Origin: Clostridiaceae bacterium
Lineage (GTDB): Bacteria; Bacillota; Clostridia; Oscillospirales; Butyricicoccaceae
DNA length: 64,000 nucleotides
NCBI GenBank assembly: GCA_009911355.1
Contig: QXXE01000006.1
Span: 37,011-101,010, forward strand
Reading direction: 5' to 3'
Each line of letters starts with the position of its first letter. Position 1 is the first letter of the stretch. Positions 18,202-25,868 of this stretch are shown here, in pieces. A program made the position numbers and the translations under genes. The notes under the pieces were generated by a model. The model was not told the DNA's origin and did no database searches. It saw only the letters and a list, made by a program, of their open reading frames with translations.

Positions 18202-18690
18202 TTACAATTTATCAGATCTTGGCAGCACGTACAGCTCAAGATCATCGATTACTTCCTGTCCAAGCGCTGTAAGGGCCATGCTTCCATATTCAATTTCTGG
18301 GACCGCAAAACCGGTTGCGCGGGCGCAGAAATCTGTGAAGGCAGCAGAGTTGACATAGTTGCTATAGTTGAACCGTTCCAGTGGTTCCGTATAACTGACA
18401 GAAATGAGTTTTTGTTCCAAAAGGCGGGTAAGAATGCCCGCTGTTTGGCAAACATCTGGAAATGTTTCGGAAGGGGCGCTGAGAAATACAGGCGCCAGGC
18501 AATCACTCTCCGGAGAGGAGCCATTTAAACGGCGCAACGAAAACCTTACAGCCGGGAGGAAGGGGAGTTCCGCAAACCGGAGCAGAAAATCTGCATCCTT
18601 GCGGCGAATCCGGATTTCCCTTGCCTGCCCGCAGGCAGAGCAGCAGGCATTTTTTCCGCAGCCTGCACACGGATTTTGTTGACAGCCCAT
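18202..18690 (-). CDS. hypothetical protein with N-terminal cysteine cluster
   Basis: 162-aa protein, family not recognised. The first 20 residues hold six cysteines (C3, C8, C11, C16, C17, C20) in a CxxxxCxxCxxxxCCxxC layout, suggestive of zinc or Fe-S binding. The rest is a mixed alpha/beta domain with LLRFAELPFLP, a LTRLLEQKLISVSY helix-turn stretch like a small winged helix, and TALGQEVIDDLE near the end, which resembles MarR/PadR-type tails. No membrane helix. It is transcribed alone against both neighbours from a good promoter. A metal- or redox-linked regulator is one possibility. Confidence 0.75.
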   Translation of the reverse strand: MGCQQNPCAGCGKNACCSACGQAREIRIRRKDADFLLRFAELPFLPAVRFSLRRLNGSSPESDCLAPVFLSAPSETFPDVCQTAGILTRLLEQKLISVSYTEPLERFNYSNYVNSAAFTDFCARATGFAVPEIEYGSMALTALGQEVIDDLELYVLPRSDKL

Positions 18691-18715
18691 AAAAACCTAT
18701 CCTTTCTGCCACAAA

Positions 18716-18774
18716 AGTATGGCTGTAAAGCGGTAAACTATCCATACTATATCACATTTCCCGGACGTCTGCAA
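18716..18774 (-). promoter_or_regulatory. SigA promoter and overlapping dyad for the Cys-cluster gene
   Basis: On the minus strand, TTGCAG (18774-18769), a 17-nt spacer and TATAGT (18751-18746). A 7-bp inverted repeat AGTATGG-N19-CCATACT (18748-18742 and 18722-18716) begins inside the -10 box and covers the start of the transcript. It could be an operator or a 5' hairpin. Confidence 0.6.
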
Positions 18775-18836
18775 GCGCTGAATTTATAGTTCATCCCCCC
18801 CGGCGCTGCGCATATACTGTATCGGAGGGATGCATT

Positions 18837-19127
18837 ATGGATGAGTTATTTTCGTTTGTAAAAGCTGATTATACCATTATTATCGCTGTACTCTACTTTA
18901 TCGGGATCGGGCTGCGCAAGCTGAAAGTATTTCCGAACAATTATATCCCGCTGTCTATTACTCTTGTAGGGATTGGGCTTGCTGCATTAAGCTCCCTTTC
19001 CCGTCTTTCAGGCTATTCAAATCTTGCTTCATTGGCCTTTGACAGCATTGCACAGGGCATACTCTGCGCCGGCATGAGCGTCTATGTCAATGAATTTATT
19101 AAACATACCCGAAAGAAATCCCAATAA
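18837..19127 (+). CDS. holin-like small membrane protein (Hol44-type)
   Basis: 96-aa protein with three hydrophobic segments (about 13-27, 36-55 and 66-85) and a charged tail (KHTRKKSQ). Layout and phrases such as DYTIIIAVLYFIGIGLRKL and FPNNYIPLSITLVGIGLA resemble phage holin family Hol44. No prophage gene is nearby; the neighbour is a wall-polymer glycosyltransferase. Chromosomal copies exist in Clostridia with unknown roles in export or wall turnover. The SD GGAGGG (18824-18829) supports ATG 18837. An upstream TTCATC-N17-TATACT would start transcription inside the SD, so the promoter is unclear. Confidence 0.7.
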   Translation: MDELFSFVKADYTIIIAVLYFIGIGLRKLKVFPNNYIPLSITLVGIGLAALSSLSRLSGYSNLASLAFDSIAQGILCAGMSVYVNEFIKHTRKKSQ

Positions 19128-19132
19128 AAGGC

Positions 19133-19161
19133 TTGTGATTTTCGCCAAACTGGTATACAAT
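19133..19161 (+). promoter_or_regulatory. candidate promoter for the TagA-type gene
   Basis: TTGTGA (19133-19138), a 17-nt spacer and TACAAT (19156-19161) lie just after the holin-like gene, about 40 nt before the TTG start at 19204. Five of six consensus bases match in the -10 and four in the -35. Confidence 0.45.
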
Positions 19162-19203
19162 ATTATAGATTACGAATATTTACTGGTTTGGAGTGCTTTG
19201 CGA

Positions 19204-19950
19204 TTGAAAACAGCAGATATTATGGGGGTTCGGTTTCACGCCGTGACGCTGAATGAAGCGGTCGACTGCGCAATGAACCATATCCACATGAAAAAAAAGG
19301 GCTATATTGTTACGCCGAATCCTGAAATCGTTTATCTGACGCTGGACGACCCCGCGTTCCGTTCCCTGCTCAACGGCGCGGCGCTCGTCCTGCCGGATGG
19401 CATCGGCATCATTTATGCCGCAAGGGTTCTTGGGCGCGCATTATATGGCCGGGTCACCGGCATTGATTTTGCCAACCTTCTTATGCACCGTATGGCGCAG
19501 GAGCACCTGCGGCTGTTCCTGCTTGGCTCAAAACCCGGGGTTGCAGAGCTTGCGGCAGAAAATTTGCAGAAAAAGCATCCAGGACTTATTATTTCCGGGT
19601 GCCACGACGGTTATTTCCAGGACGCGCAGTCTGCCGCTGACGCGGTGAATGCCGCAGGCGGGACGGATGTGATGTTCGTCTGCCTGGGTGCGCCAAAGCA
19701 AGAGTATTTCATGGCGGAATGGCAGGACAAGCTTAACGCAACCCTGCTGTGCGGGCTTGGCGGTTCCTTAGATGTATTCGCTGGCACGGTGAAACGTGCG
19801 CCTACGATCCTCGGAAAGCTGGGGCTTGAATGGCTGTACCGCCTTTATAAAGAGCCGTGGCGTTTCCGCCGGATGCTCAAGCTGCCGCTATTTTTATTAC
19901 TGGCAGTAAAGGAACGTATCCATCCGCAGAACAGGGAGGGCGATAAATGA
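19204..19950 (+). CDS. WecG/TagA/CpsF family glycosyltransferase
   Basis: 248-aa family-26 glycosyltransferase, which usually adds N-acetylmannosamine(uronic acid) to a lipid-linked GlcNAc in teichoic-acid or surface-polymer synthesis. Hallmarks are YIVTPNPEIVYL, LPDGIGIIYAAR with the catalytic-site Asp, GLGGSLDVFAG and GAPKQEYFMA. The C-terminal PWRFRRMLKLP amphipathic stretch is the usual membrane-targeting tail. TTG 19204 is preferred over ATG 19222 because a GGAG lies 10 nt upstream and relatives start similarly before the GVxxHxVT strand. Overlaps thyX by ATGA. Confidence 0.9.
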   Translation: MKTADIMGVRFHAVTLNEAVDCAMNHIHMKKKGYIVTPNPEIVYLTLDDPAFRSLLNGAALVLPDGIGIIYAARVLGRALYGRVTGIDFANLLMHRMAQEHLRLFLLGSKPGVAELAAENLQKKHPGLIISGCHDGYFQDAQSAADAVNAAGGTDVMFVCLGAPKQEYFMAEWQDKLNATLLCGLGGSLDVFAGTVKRAPTILGKLGLEWLYRLYKEPWRFRRMLKLPLFLLLAVKERIHPQNREGDK

Positions 19951-20738
19951 AAGTTCATCTTTTGGCACACACCCCGGAACCCGAAAGGCTTGTTGCGGCC
20001 GCTGCAAAAAACTGTTATTCGGCAACCGACGTCGATTCTATTCTGGACGGGATGACCCCGGAAAGAACCGACAGCTTTTTACAGATGCTGGCCGGGCTGG
20101 GCCATGCGAGCCCGATCGAGCACGCAAGCTTTACATTTGCAATCGAAGGGGTTTCCCGCTCTCTGCTCGCACAGCTGACCCGCCACCGCATCGCATCCTA
20201 CAGCGTACAATCGCAGCGGTATGTGCGTGAACGTGGTTTTGAATATGTTGTCCCTCCGGAGATCGAAAAGCTGCCGGCGGCAAAAGCGGCCTTTCTCCGC
20301 GCGATGGAGAATGACCAGCGCACCTATGAAGAGCTGGCCGCCGCGCTGCTTGAAGGGCACGTCAAGGAATTGCTCGCACAGGGCGTCCCCGAACCGGAAG
20401 CCCGCCGACGCGCTGAAAAAATGTCAATTGAGGATGCGCGCTATGTATTGCCGAATGCCTGCGCGACCCGTATTGTAATGACGGCAAATGCCCGTTCCCT
20501 GCAAAATTTTTTCCGGCTGCGCTGTTGTAACCGCGCGCAATGGGAGATCCGTGCGCTTGCAGAGGAAATGTACAAGCTGTGTTATGCGGCCGCACCGGGA
20601 CTATTTTCGCACAGCGGACCATCGTGCGTTGATGGTGCATGCAGCGAGGGGAAAATGAGCTGCGGGAATGCTGCCCAGGTGCGCACACGTTACTTATCGC
20701 TCCGTGCTGCGGCAAGGAATATTCCCGAGGAAATTTGA
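19947..20738 (+). CDS. thyX: FAD-dependent thymidylate synthase ThyX
   Basis: 263-aa flavin-dependent enzyme making dTMP from dUMP with methylene-THF and NADPH. The ThyX signature RHRxxSxxxxSxR is present as RHRIASYSVQSQR. SPIEHASFTFAIEG and FFRLRCCNRAQWEIR are further hallmarks; the latter holds the substrate-side RxxxxAQWEIR. Unlike ThyA it needs no separate dihydrofolate reductase for its own cycle. It overlaps the glycosyltransferase start-to-stop, an odd functional pairing. Certain call. Confidence 0.96.
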   Translation: MKVHLLAHTPEPERLVAAAAKNCYSATDVDSILDGMTPERTDSFLQMLAGLGHASPIEHASFTFAIEGVSRSLLAQLTRHRIASYSVQSQRYVRERGFEYVVPPEIEKLPAAKAAFLRAMENDQRTYEELAAALLEGHVKELLAQGVPEPEARRRAEKMSIEDARYVLPNACATRIVMTANARSLQNFFRLRCCNRAQWEIRALAEEMYKLCYAAAPGLFSHSGPSCVDGACSEGKMSCGNAAQVRTRYLSLRAAARNIPEEI

Positions 20739-20775
20739 CAACCTAAGTAAAATACACCCACTGGAAAGAGGTTTC

Positions 20776-21675
20776 ATGTTACCATTTAGAGAACCGGCAC
20801 TTGAGGACCGGGAAGCGGTTGAAAAATGTGCTGCCGCTTACAATTACCCGCTTTGTGAACACTGTTTTGTTGATGTATTTATCTGGCAGGGGCATTACCA
20901 TACGCGGATTTGCTTTTACGAGGGCTTTTTGCTCATAAAAATGACCCCCGCAGATGGGACGCACGACATTTATCTTGCTCCGATCGGAGAGGGGGATCTT
21001 CGCAACGCGATCGAAGCGCTTCAGGCGGACGCTATGGAGCAGGGGATTCCATTCCTTATGGTTTCCATAGCCGAGGACATGCTTCTGCGTCTTGAGGAAG
21101 CCATGCCCAATGCGTTTGCGTATTCGTGGAGCGAGGATGGTGCAGATTATATCTATCTGAGTGAAAAATTGCAGACCCTCTCGGGCAAAAAACTGCAATC
21201 CAAGCGGAACCTCGTCAACCGCTTTAAAGCAAATTATGACGGACGATGGGCATATGAGGACTTAACCGAAGAAAATATCCATGAAGTATTCGATTTCCAC
21301 ATGAAGTGGATCGACGACAATCATCACCTGTACGAATCGGATTTCCTTGGCGAGACCTGCGCCATCAGCCTTGCTTTGCGCAACTTTACACCGCTTGGCC
21401 TGCGCGGCGGTATCCTGCGGCTGGATGGTAAAATTATTGCTTTCACGCTTGGTAAACAGTCAACACCTGACATGTTCGTAATGCAGATTGAGAAAGCCGA
21501 CCATACGATTCCCGGGGCGTACCAGATGATCAACCAGCAGTTTGCCCTGCATAACTGTAAAGGTGTGACGTATATCAACCGTGAGGAGGATTTGGGCATT
21601 GATGGGTTACGGCAGGCGAAACGCTCTTACCAGCCTGTAATGTTAGCTAAGAAGTATACGGCGGTGCCCAAATGA
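20776..21675 (+). CDS. DUF2156 / phosphatidylglycerol-lysyltransferase-domain protein
   Basis: 299-aa soluble protein of the DUF2156 type, two GNAT-like folds as in the C-terminal domain of MprF. Seen: CEHCFVDVFIWQGHY near residue 28, the conserved FLLIKMTP strand, SKRNLVNRFKANY, and VTYINREEDLGIDGLRQAKRSYQP, whose core EEDLGIDGLRQAK is a family hallmark. It lacks MprF's flippase helices, so direct membrane lipid work is uncertain; aminoacyl transfer from aminoacyl-tRNA is the family expectation. ATG 20776 follows AAAGAGG. Overlaps the next GNAT gene by ATGA. Confidence 0.87.
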   Translation: MLPFREPALEDREAVEKCAAAYNYPLCEHCFVDVFIWQGHYHTRICFYEGFLLIKMTPADGTHDIYLAPIGEGDLRNAIEALQADAMEQGIPFLMVSIAEDMLLRLEEAMPNAFAYSWSEDGADYIYLSEKLQTLSGKKLQSKRNLVNRFKANYDGRWAYEDLTEENIHEVFDFHMKWIDDNHHLYESDFLGETCAISLALRNFTPLGLRGGILRLDGKIIAFTLGKQSTPDMFVMQIEKADHTIPGAYQMINQQFALHNCKGVTYINREEDLGIDGLRQAKRSYQPVMLAKKYTAVPK

Positions 21676-22493
21676 TCCGATTTGCCAATGCTGGAGATAT
21701 CCCCGCAATCCGTGAACTCTTTGACCTCTGTTTTCCTGATGACAGCGGTTTCAATCCATATTTTTTCGGACACGCTTTCAAGGCGGAAACAACGCTGCTC
21801 TTTATGCAGGATGGAATGTTGTGCGCAATGCTTCAAATGCTGCCGTACCGGCTTTCCCTAGGGAACGAAGAGGGGGAAGCGACCTATATTTACGGAGCCT
21901 GCACCCATCCAGCGCATCGCAGGAAGCACCTGATGGCACAGCTGTTAGAAGCATCTTTTCAGGAAGACAAAAAACATGGCAGAATAGCGTCCCTGCTGAT
22001 TCCGCAGGAAAAGTGGCTGTTCGATTTTTACAAACCGTTTGGCTATTTGCCATTGTTTGCGCTGAAAAGGCAAGTTGCTTTACGGGGTTTCTCACCAAAA
22101 GCAGATGTGCGAAAACTCACGGATTGGTGTGAAGCTGATTGCCTTTATAGCCAGAAAGTGTCGGATACAGGATGTTTTATTCTACGCAGCGAAGCCGATT
22201 GGCGGGCTCAATTTGAATTGTTTTCCGCATTGGGAGAAGGCGCCTTTGGGCTTTATCAGAAGGATTCGTTGACAGCCTATGCTTTTGTCTGGCGTGAACC
22301 AGGGGGCCTGTTTGCCCAGGAACTGCTCGCGGCTGACAGCCACAGCGCAGAACTCCTTGCACAAGCGCTTCTTGATAAGCTGGGTGAACAAAAAATCACA
22401 TATTGTACGGTTTCCGGCAGCGAATTGCTTGGCTGCTGCAAACCGTATCATGCTGCGCCTGTGCGCGGCTATATCAACCTGATGTTTAACTAA
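21672..22493 (+). CDS. GNAT family N-acetyltransferase (Eis-like, two-domain)
   Basis: 273-aa acetyltransferase. The N-terminal GNAT fold has IYGACTHPAHRRKHLMAQLLEA, where V/T-x-P-x-x-R-x-x-x-x is the acetyl-CoA loop. The second, more divergent half contains a late HAAPVRGYINLMFN, like the Eis/COG4552 enzymes that acetylate several amines. No substrate can be assigned. It starts with ATGA overlap from the DUF2156 gene, another GNAT-fold protein, so the pair may act on the same class of substrate. Confidence 0.87.
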   Translation: MIRFANAGDIPAIRELFDLCFPDDSGFNPYFFGHAFKAETTLLFMQDGMLCAMLQMLPYRLSLGNEEGEATYIYGACTHPAHRRKHLMAQLLEASFQEDKKHGRIASLLIPQEKWLFDFYKPFGYLPLFALKRQVALRGFSPKADVRKLTDWCEADCLYSQKVSDTGCFILRSEADWRAQFELFSALGEGAFGLYQKDSLTAYAFVWREPGGLFAQELLAADSHSAELLAQALLDKLGEQKITYCTVSGSELLGCCKPYHAAPVRGYINLMFN

Positions 22494-22513
22494 AAAAGAT
22501 GAGGTGAAAAAAC

Positions 22514-23062
22514 ATGGTATATGTAATGTTAGCGGAAGGCTTTGAAGAAGTGGAAGCCCTAACCCCGGTCGATCTGCTTCGCCGTGCCGGCGCGCAGGTA
22601 AAAACGGTTGGTGTGACGGGCAAAACCGTAACCGGCGCACGTGGTATCCCGGTAGTCGCGGATATCCTTCCCGAAGAAATTGTGTTGGACGACATGGAAA
22701 TGCTTGTTCTGCCGGGCGGTATGCCTGGGACAAAAAATCTGGATGCAAGCGCATTTGTACAGGATACGATCCGGTATTGCGTTCAGAACGACCGGTACCT
22801 TGCAGCGATTTGCGCTGCTCCGTCCGTGATTCTGGGCAGTCTTGGCCTACTGGAAGGCAAACGTGCGACCTGCTACCCCGGTATGGAAGAAGGGATGCGC
22901 GGCGCAGCAGCAATTGACGTCCCCTGCGTTGCAGAGGGTAAGATCATCACAGGCCGTGCAGCTGGCGCGGCGATGGATTTTGCAGTGGCGCTATGTGCAG
23001 CAATCTGCGGCGGCGCGACGGCAGAAAAGGTTGCCCGCGAGGTTTGCCATGCAATCGGCTAA
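22514..23062 (+). CDS. DJ-1/PfpI family protein
   Basis: 182-aa class I glutamine-amidotransferase-like protein of the DJ-1/ThiJ/YajL type. The nucleophile-elbow cysteine is C100 in LAAICAAPSVIL; the conserved glutamate region is LAEGFEEVEALTPVD and LPGGMPG follows. These proteins are tied to oxidative or carbonyl stress protection; deglycase activity has been proposed and disputed. The SD is GAGGTG. Its 3' end overlaps the cyclo-ligase gene by 14 nt, implying coupled translation. Confidence 0.93.
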   Translation: MVYVMLAEGFEEVEALTPVDLLRRAGAQVKTVGVTGKTVTGARGIPVVADILPEEIVLDDMEMLVLPGGMPGTKNLDASAFVQDTIRYCVQNDRYLAAICAAPSVILGSLGLLEGKRATCYPGMEEGMRGAAAIDVPCVAEGKIITGRAAGAAMDFAVALCAAICGGATAEKVAREVCHAIG

Positions 23063-23618
23063 ACAGGCCCTGAGAAAAAACTTGCTGACCGAGCGGCGTA
23101 AAGTTTCCCCGATGGAACGCCATGCAGTAGACGAGAGGGTATTCTGCCATATGACTGCACTGGATCTCTACCAGAAAGCCCAAATGGTATTCCTATATTG
23201 CTCAACGGCAGAGGAGATCGACACCTCGCATCTGATGGAAAACGCCTTGCAGGCGGGGAAGCGGGTCTGCGTTCCGCTGTGCACTGGCCCGGGCATCATG
23301 GAGGCGCGGGAGCTCAAAGACCTTGCCCAGCTGTCCCCAGGGCGTTTTGGAATCCTGGAGCCGCCAGCCGATTCCGCACCTATATCCCCAGAGGAAATTG
23401 ACCTGTGTATTGTGCCCTGCCTTGCGGCAGATACGGCAGGGAACCGGCTGGGCTATGGCGGTGGATACTATGACCGCTTCCTGGCACGCACCCCCGCGCC
23501 TGCCGCCGCATTATGCGCGGGCCGTCGGTTTTTGCGGACGTTACCTACAGAGCCCCATGACCAACGCTGCGATATCATTGTAACAGAAAGGCAGGTACAT
23601 ATTGCAAAACCGGAATAG
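23049..23618 (+). CDS. 5-formyltetrahydrofolate cyclo-ligase
   Basis: 189-aa ATP-dependent enzyme converting 5-formyl-THF to 5,10-methenyl-THF, returning storage folate to one-carbon metabolism. The N-terminal KQALRKNLLTERRKVSP and the C-terminal GYGGGYYDRFLA loop, which binds ATP phosphate, are diagnostic. Length is normal. The start at 23049 lies inside the DJ-1 gene and the end overlaps the CPBP protease start by 17 nt. It may link to thyX nearby through folate use. Confidence 0.94.
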   Translation: MQSAKQALRKNLLTERRKVSPMERHAVDERVFCHMTALDLYQKAQMVFLYCSTAEEIDTSHLMENALQAGKRVCVPLCTGPGIMEARELKDLAQLSPGRFGILEPPADSAPISPEEIDLCIVPCLAADTAGNRLGYGGGYYDRFLARTPAPAAALCAGRRFLRTLPTEPHDQRCDIIVTERQVHIAKPE

Positions 23619-24504
23619 ATCAGCATTATATGCGGGCTTTTCGCTGTTTGCCTGTTTTGGCCTGCTTTATGCAGCGGGCGCAGTTCAGGATTTCTTCTAT
23701 CAACAGCCGCTTACCGGGCTTATCCTTTCTACAGTCCTGGCATTTTTTGTCCCAGCTGCTGCGCTGGCAGTGCTGCTGCGCCGTCGTGGATACTTATCCG
23801 GCCTGCGGCTCGGTTTTCCCGATTTCCGGGTAAAAAAAGCTGCGCTGTCAGTTTATTCCGGCATTGCTGTCTCTCTGCTGGTTGTATTGCTGAACACCCT
23901 GTTTGTCAACGTTTCTGGTACAACAGGGATTGAACTCAGTGTAACCATCCTTTCGGCAGACAGCTTACGTCAGTCGTTCGGCATGACGCTGCTTGGGGTT
24001 GCAGTCGTACCGGCGTTGCTGGAAGAGGTTTTCCTGCGCGGCGTGCTTCAACCGGTTTATGAGAAGCTGGCCGGGACATGGCTTGCCATCCTGTTTACTG
24101 CGTTGTCGTTTGCCATGCTGCATGGTAGCCTTTCAAATTTCCTGGGGCCGCTGCTCGCAGGCTGCTTGTACGGTTATCTGACCTACGAATGCCAATCGGT
24201 ATGGCCCGCTGTGATTGCCCATCTGAGCAACAACCTGCTGTATTTAGGTATACTTTGGCTGACAGACACCTATGCTTCTTTTGGTATCTGGGAGTATTTT
24301 TCGTTCCTCTCTGTCATCATCCTGCTGCTGTTCCTGTATCTGGCGTTCCGAACCGCAGAGGATCTTTTCGAGGACGATGACATGCCGCATTTTCAGCAGC
24401 TGAAGCTGCCAGTCTCTAAAGCATTCTCCAAACTGGCGCTTAACCCCGGCTTTCTGGTGTTTGCGCTGGCCTTCCTTGCAAAAGCAGTACTCCAAATCAT
24501 ATGA
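23602..24504 (+). CDS. CPBP family intramembrane metalloprotease
   Basis: 300-aa membrane protein with about seven to eight hydrophobic helices. The CPBP/Abi motifs are present: EEVFLRGVLQP (EExxxR), FAMLHGSLSNF (catalytic-site His) and HLSNNLLYLG (HxxxN). Homologues are CAAX-type proteases, some involved in bacteriocin immunity or membrane signalling. TTG 23602 is chosen because AAAGGCAGG sits six bases upstream, and the first residues overlap the cyclo-ligase. There is no bacteriocin gene in the window. Confidence 0.9.
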   Translation: MQNRNRSALYAGFSLFACFGLLYAAGAVQDFFYQQPLTGLILSTVLAFFVPAAALAVLLRRRGYLSGLRLGFPDFRVKKAALSVYSGIAVSLLVVLLNTLFVNVSGTTGIELSVTILSADSLRQSFGMTLLGVAVVPALLEEVFLRGVLQPVYEKLAGTWLAILFTALSFAMLHGSLSNFLGPLLAGCLYGYLTYECQSVWPAVIAHLSNNLLYLGILWLTDTYASFGIWEYFSFLSVIILLLFLYLAFRTAEDLFEDDDMPHFQQLKLPVSKAFSKLALNPGFLVFALAFLAKAVLQII

Positions 24505-24656
24505 TGTGGCAGCTGTGTTTGGGTCTGCGCTTATTTTGGGGTGATTTCAGCTGATCCATGCGGTAGATTTTATGTACAAATCCGCAGTGTTTGTGCTGAT
24601 TATATCCCAGGCGGCTGCTCCCGGCTTATAACATTTTCTTAAAGAAAGGAGAAATC

Positions 24657-25865
24657 ATGAAAACTGCCCCTTTCAGGATGGTTTTCATGATATGTGATTT
24701 CATGGCACAAGGTTATCAGGACTATCAGGATTATCCGGAGGACTATTCAGATTATCCAGACGAGCCTGCGCCCACTCCGCGGAAACGGCGCAGGAAAAAG
24801 AAAAAACGCAGGGGGATGGGCTGCTTAGGCGCCATACTGTATGTGTTGGTAATCATTGCGATTTCGCTGCTGTTGTCAACGGTTGCAATCTTTGCGGCAA
24901 ATGATGTATTCGCATTGGTGAAGGATGATGCAGACCGCAGTTTTACGGTCGACAGCGACCTTTCGCTTAGCGAGCTTTCAGGGGAGCTTGAGGATTATGG
25001 AATTATCAACTACAGTGCGCTTTTTAAGCTCTTTGTCAAGTTTACCGATAATGATACCGTGATTCATACCGGCACGTATGCGCTGAACCCGTCGTTCGAT
25101 TATCAGCAAATCGTCCGCGTTTTACAGCGCCGGGAAACTTCTACCGTTGAAATTGAAGTCAGCATCCCGGAGGGCTACACCAACGCGCAGATCAAAGAAA
25201 GACTGGTTGAGATGGGGGTTTGTTCAGAAGCAGACATCGACGAATATCTGAACAGCTATAACTATAAGCATGATTACCTGGAAGAAAGGCTTCCGGCTTC
25301 CAAGGGCTGGCTTGAGGGCTATTTGTTCCCAGACACTTATAAGTTTAACGCAAACAACGCAAAAATGACGCTCAATAAGATGCTGAACAACTTTAAATCG
25401 AAGTATGACGAACCCATCCAGCAGGGCGCCGAGGCGCTTGGCCGCAATCAGCATGAGATTGTAACCATCGCGTCGCTGCTTGAGCGCGAAGCAAAGGTTG
25501 ACGAGGAGTTTGCACGTATTGCAGGCGTTATTTATAACCGGCTCAGCAGTCCGGATTTCCCGCGCCTGGAAATCGACGCAACCTTGTTATACGCGCTTGG
25601 CGAGCATAAAGAAGTGCTGACAGATGCGGATAAAGAGGTTGACAGCCCCTATAACACTTACAAGATCGAGGGCCTGCCGCCCGGGCCGATCTGCAACCCA
25701 GGCTATACCGCGCTCTACGCCGCAACCCACCCGGAGGATCACAACTATTATTATTATGTGGCTATGCCGGATGGGACGCATTTGTTCGCAAACAGCTACG
25801 AAGAGCATCAGCAAAACATCCAACGGGCGCGGGAGGCCGCGTCGCAGCCTGCGTCGGAGGGATAA
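24657..25865 (+). CDS. mltG: endolytic peptidoglycan transglycosylase MltG
   Basis: 402-aa YceG-like lytic transglycosylase that cuts nascent glycan strands and sets their length. A cytoplasmic tail with repeated Tyr/Asp motifs (QDYQDYPEDYSDYPDEP) is followed by a polybasic RKRRRKKKKRR run, one membrane helix (about 59-82), a LysM-like part, then the catalytic domain. The catalytic Glu is in ASLLEREAKV; NRL, DATLLYAL and GLPPGPICNPG are conserved. ATG 24657 has the strong SD AAAGGAG; ATG 24702 is the alternative. A U32 gene follows after 3 nt, like the Bacillus yrr region. Confidence 0.93.
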   Translation: MKTAPFRMVFMICDFMAQGYQDYQDYPEDYSDYPDEPAPTPRKRRRKKKKRRGMGCLGAILYVLVIIAISLLLSTVAIFAANDVFALVKDDADRSFTVDSDLSLSELSGELEDYGIINYSALFKLFVKFTDNDTVIHTGTYALNPSFDYQQIVRVLQRRETSTVEIEVSIPEGYTNAQIKERLVEMGVCSEADIDEYLNSYNYKHDYLEERLPASKGWLEGYLFPDTYKFNANNAKMTLNKMLNNFKSKYDEPIQQGAEALGRNQHEIVTIASLLEREAKVDEEFARIAGVIYNRLSSPDFPRLEIDATLLYALGEHKEVLTDADKEVDSPYNTYKIEGLPPGPICNPGYTALYAATHPEDHNYYYYVAMPDGTHLFANSYEEHQQNIQRAREAASQPASEG

Positions 25866-25868
25866 GGA

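Noticed and set aside
18813..18829. SigA promoter (TATACT) for the holin-like gene
   Set aside because: The predicted start would fall within the SD, removing the ribosome-binding site; a SigE-like reading was also too weak to claim.
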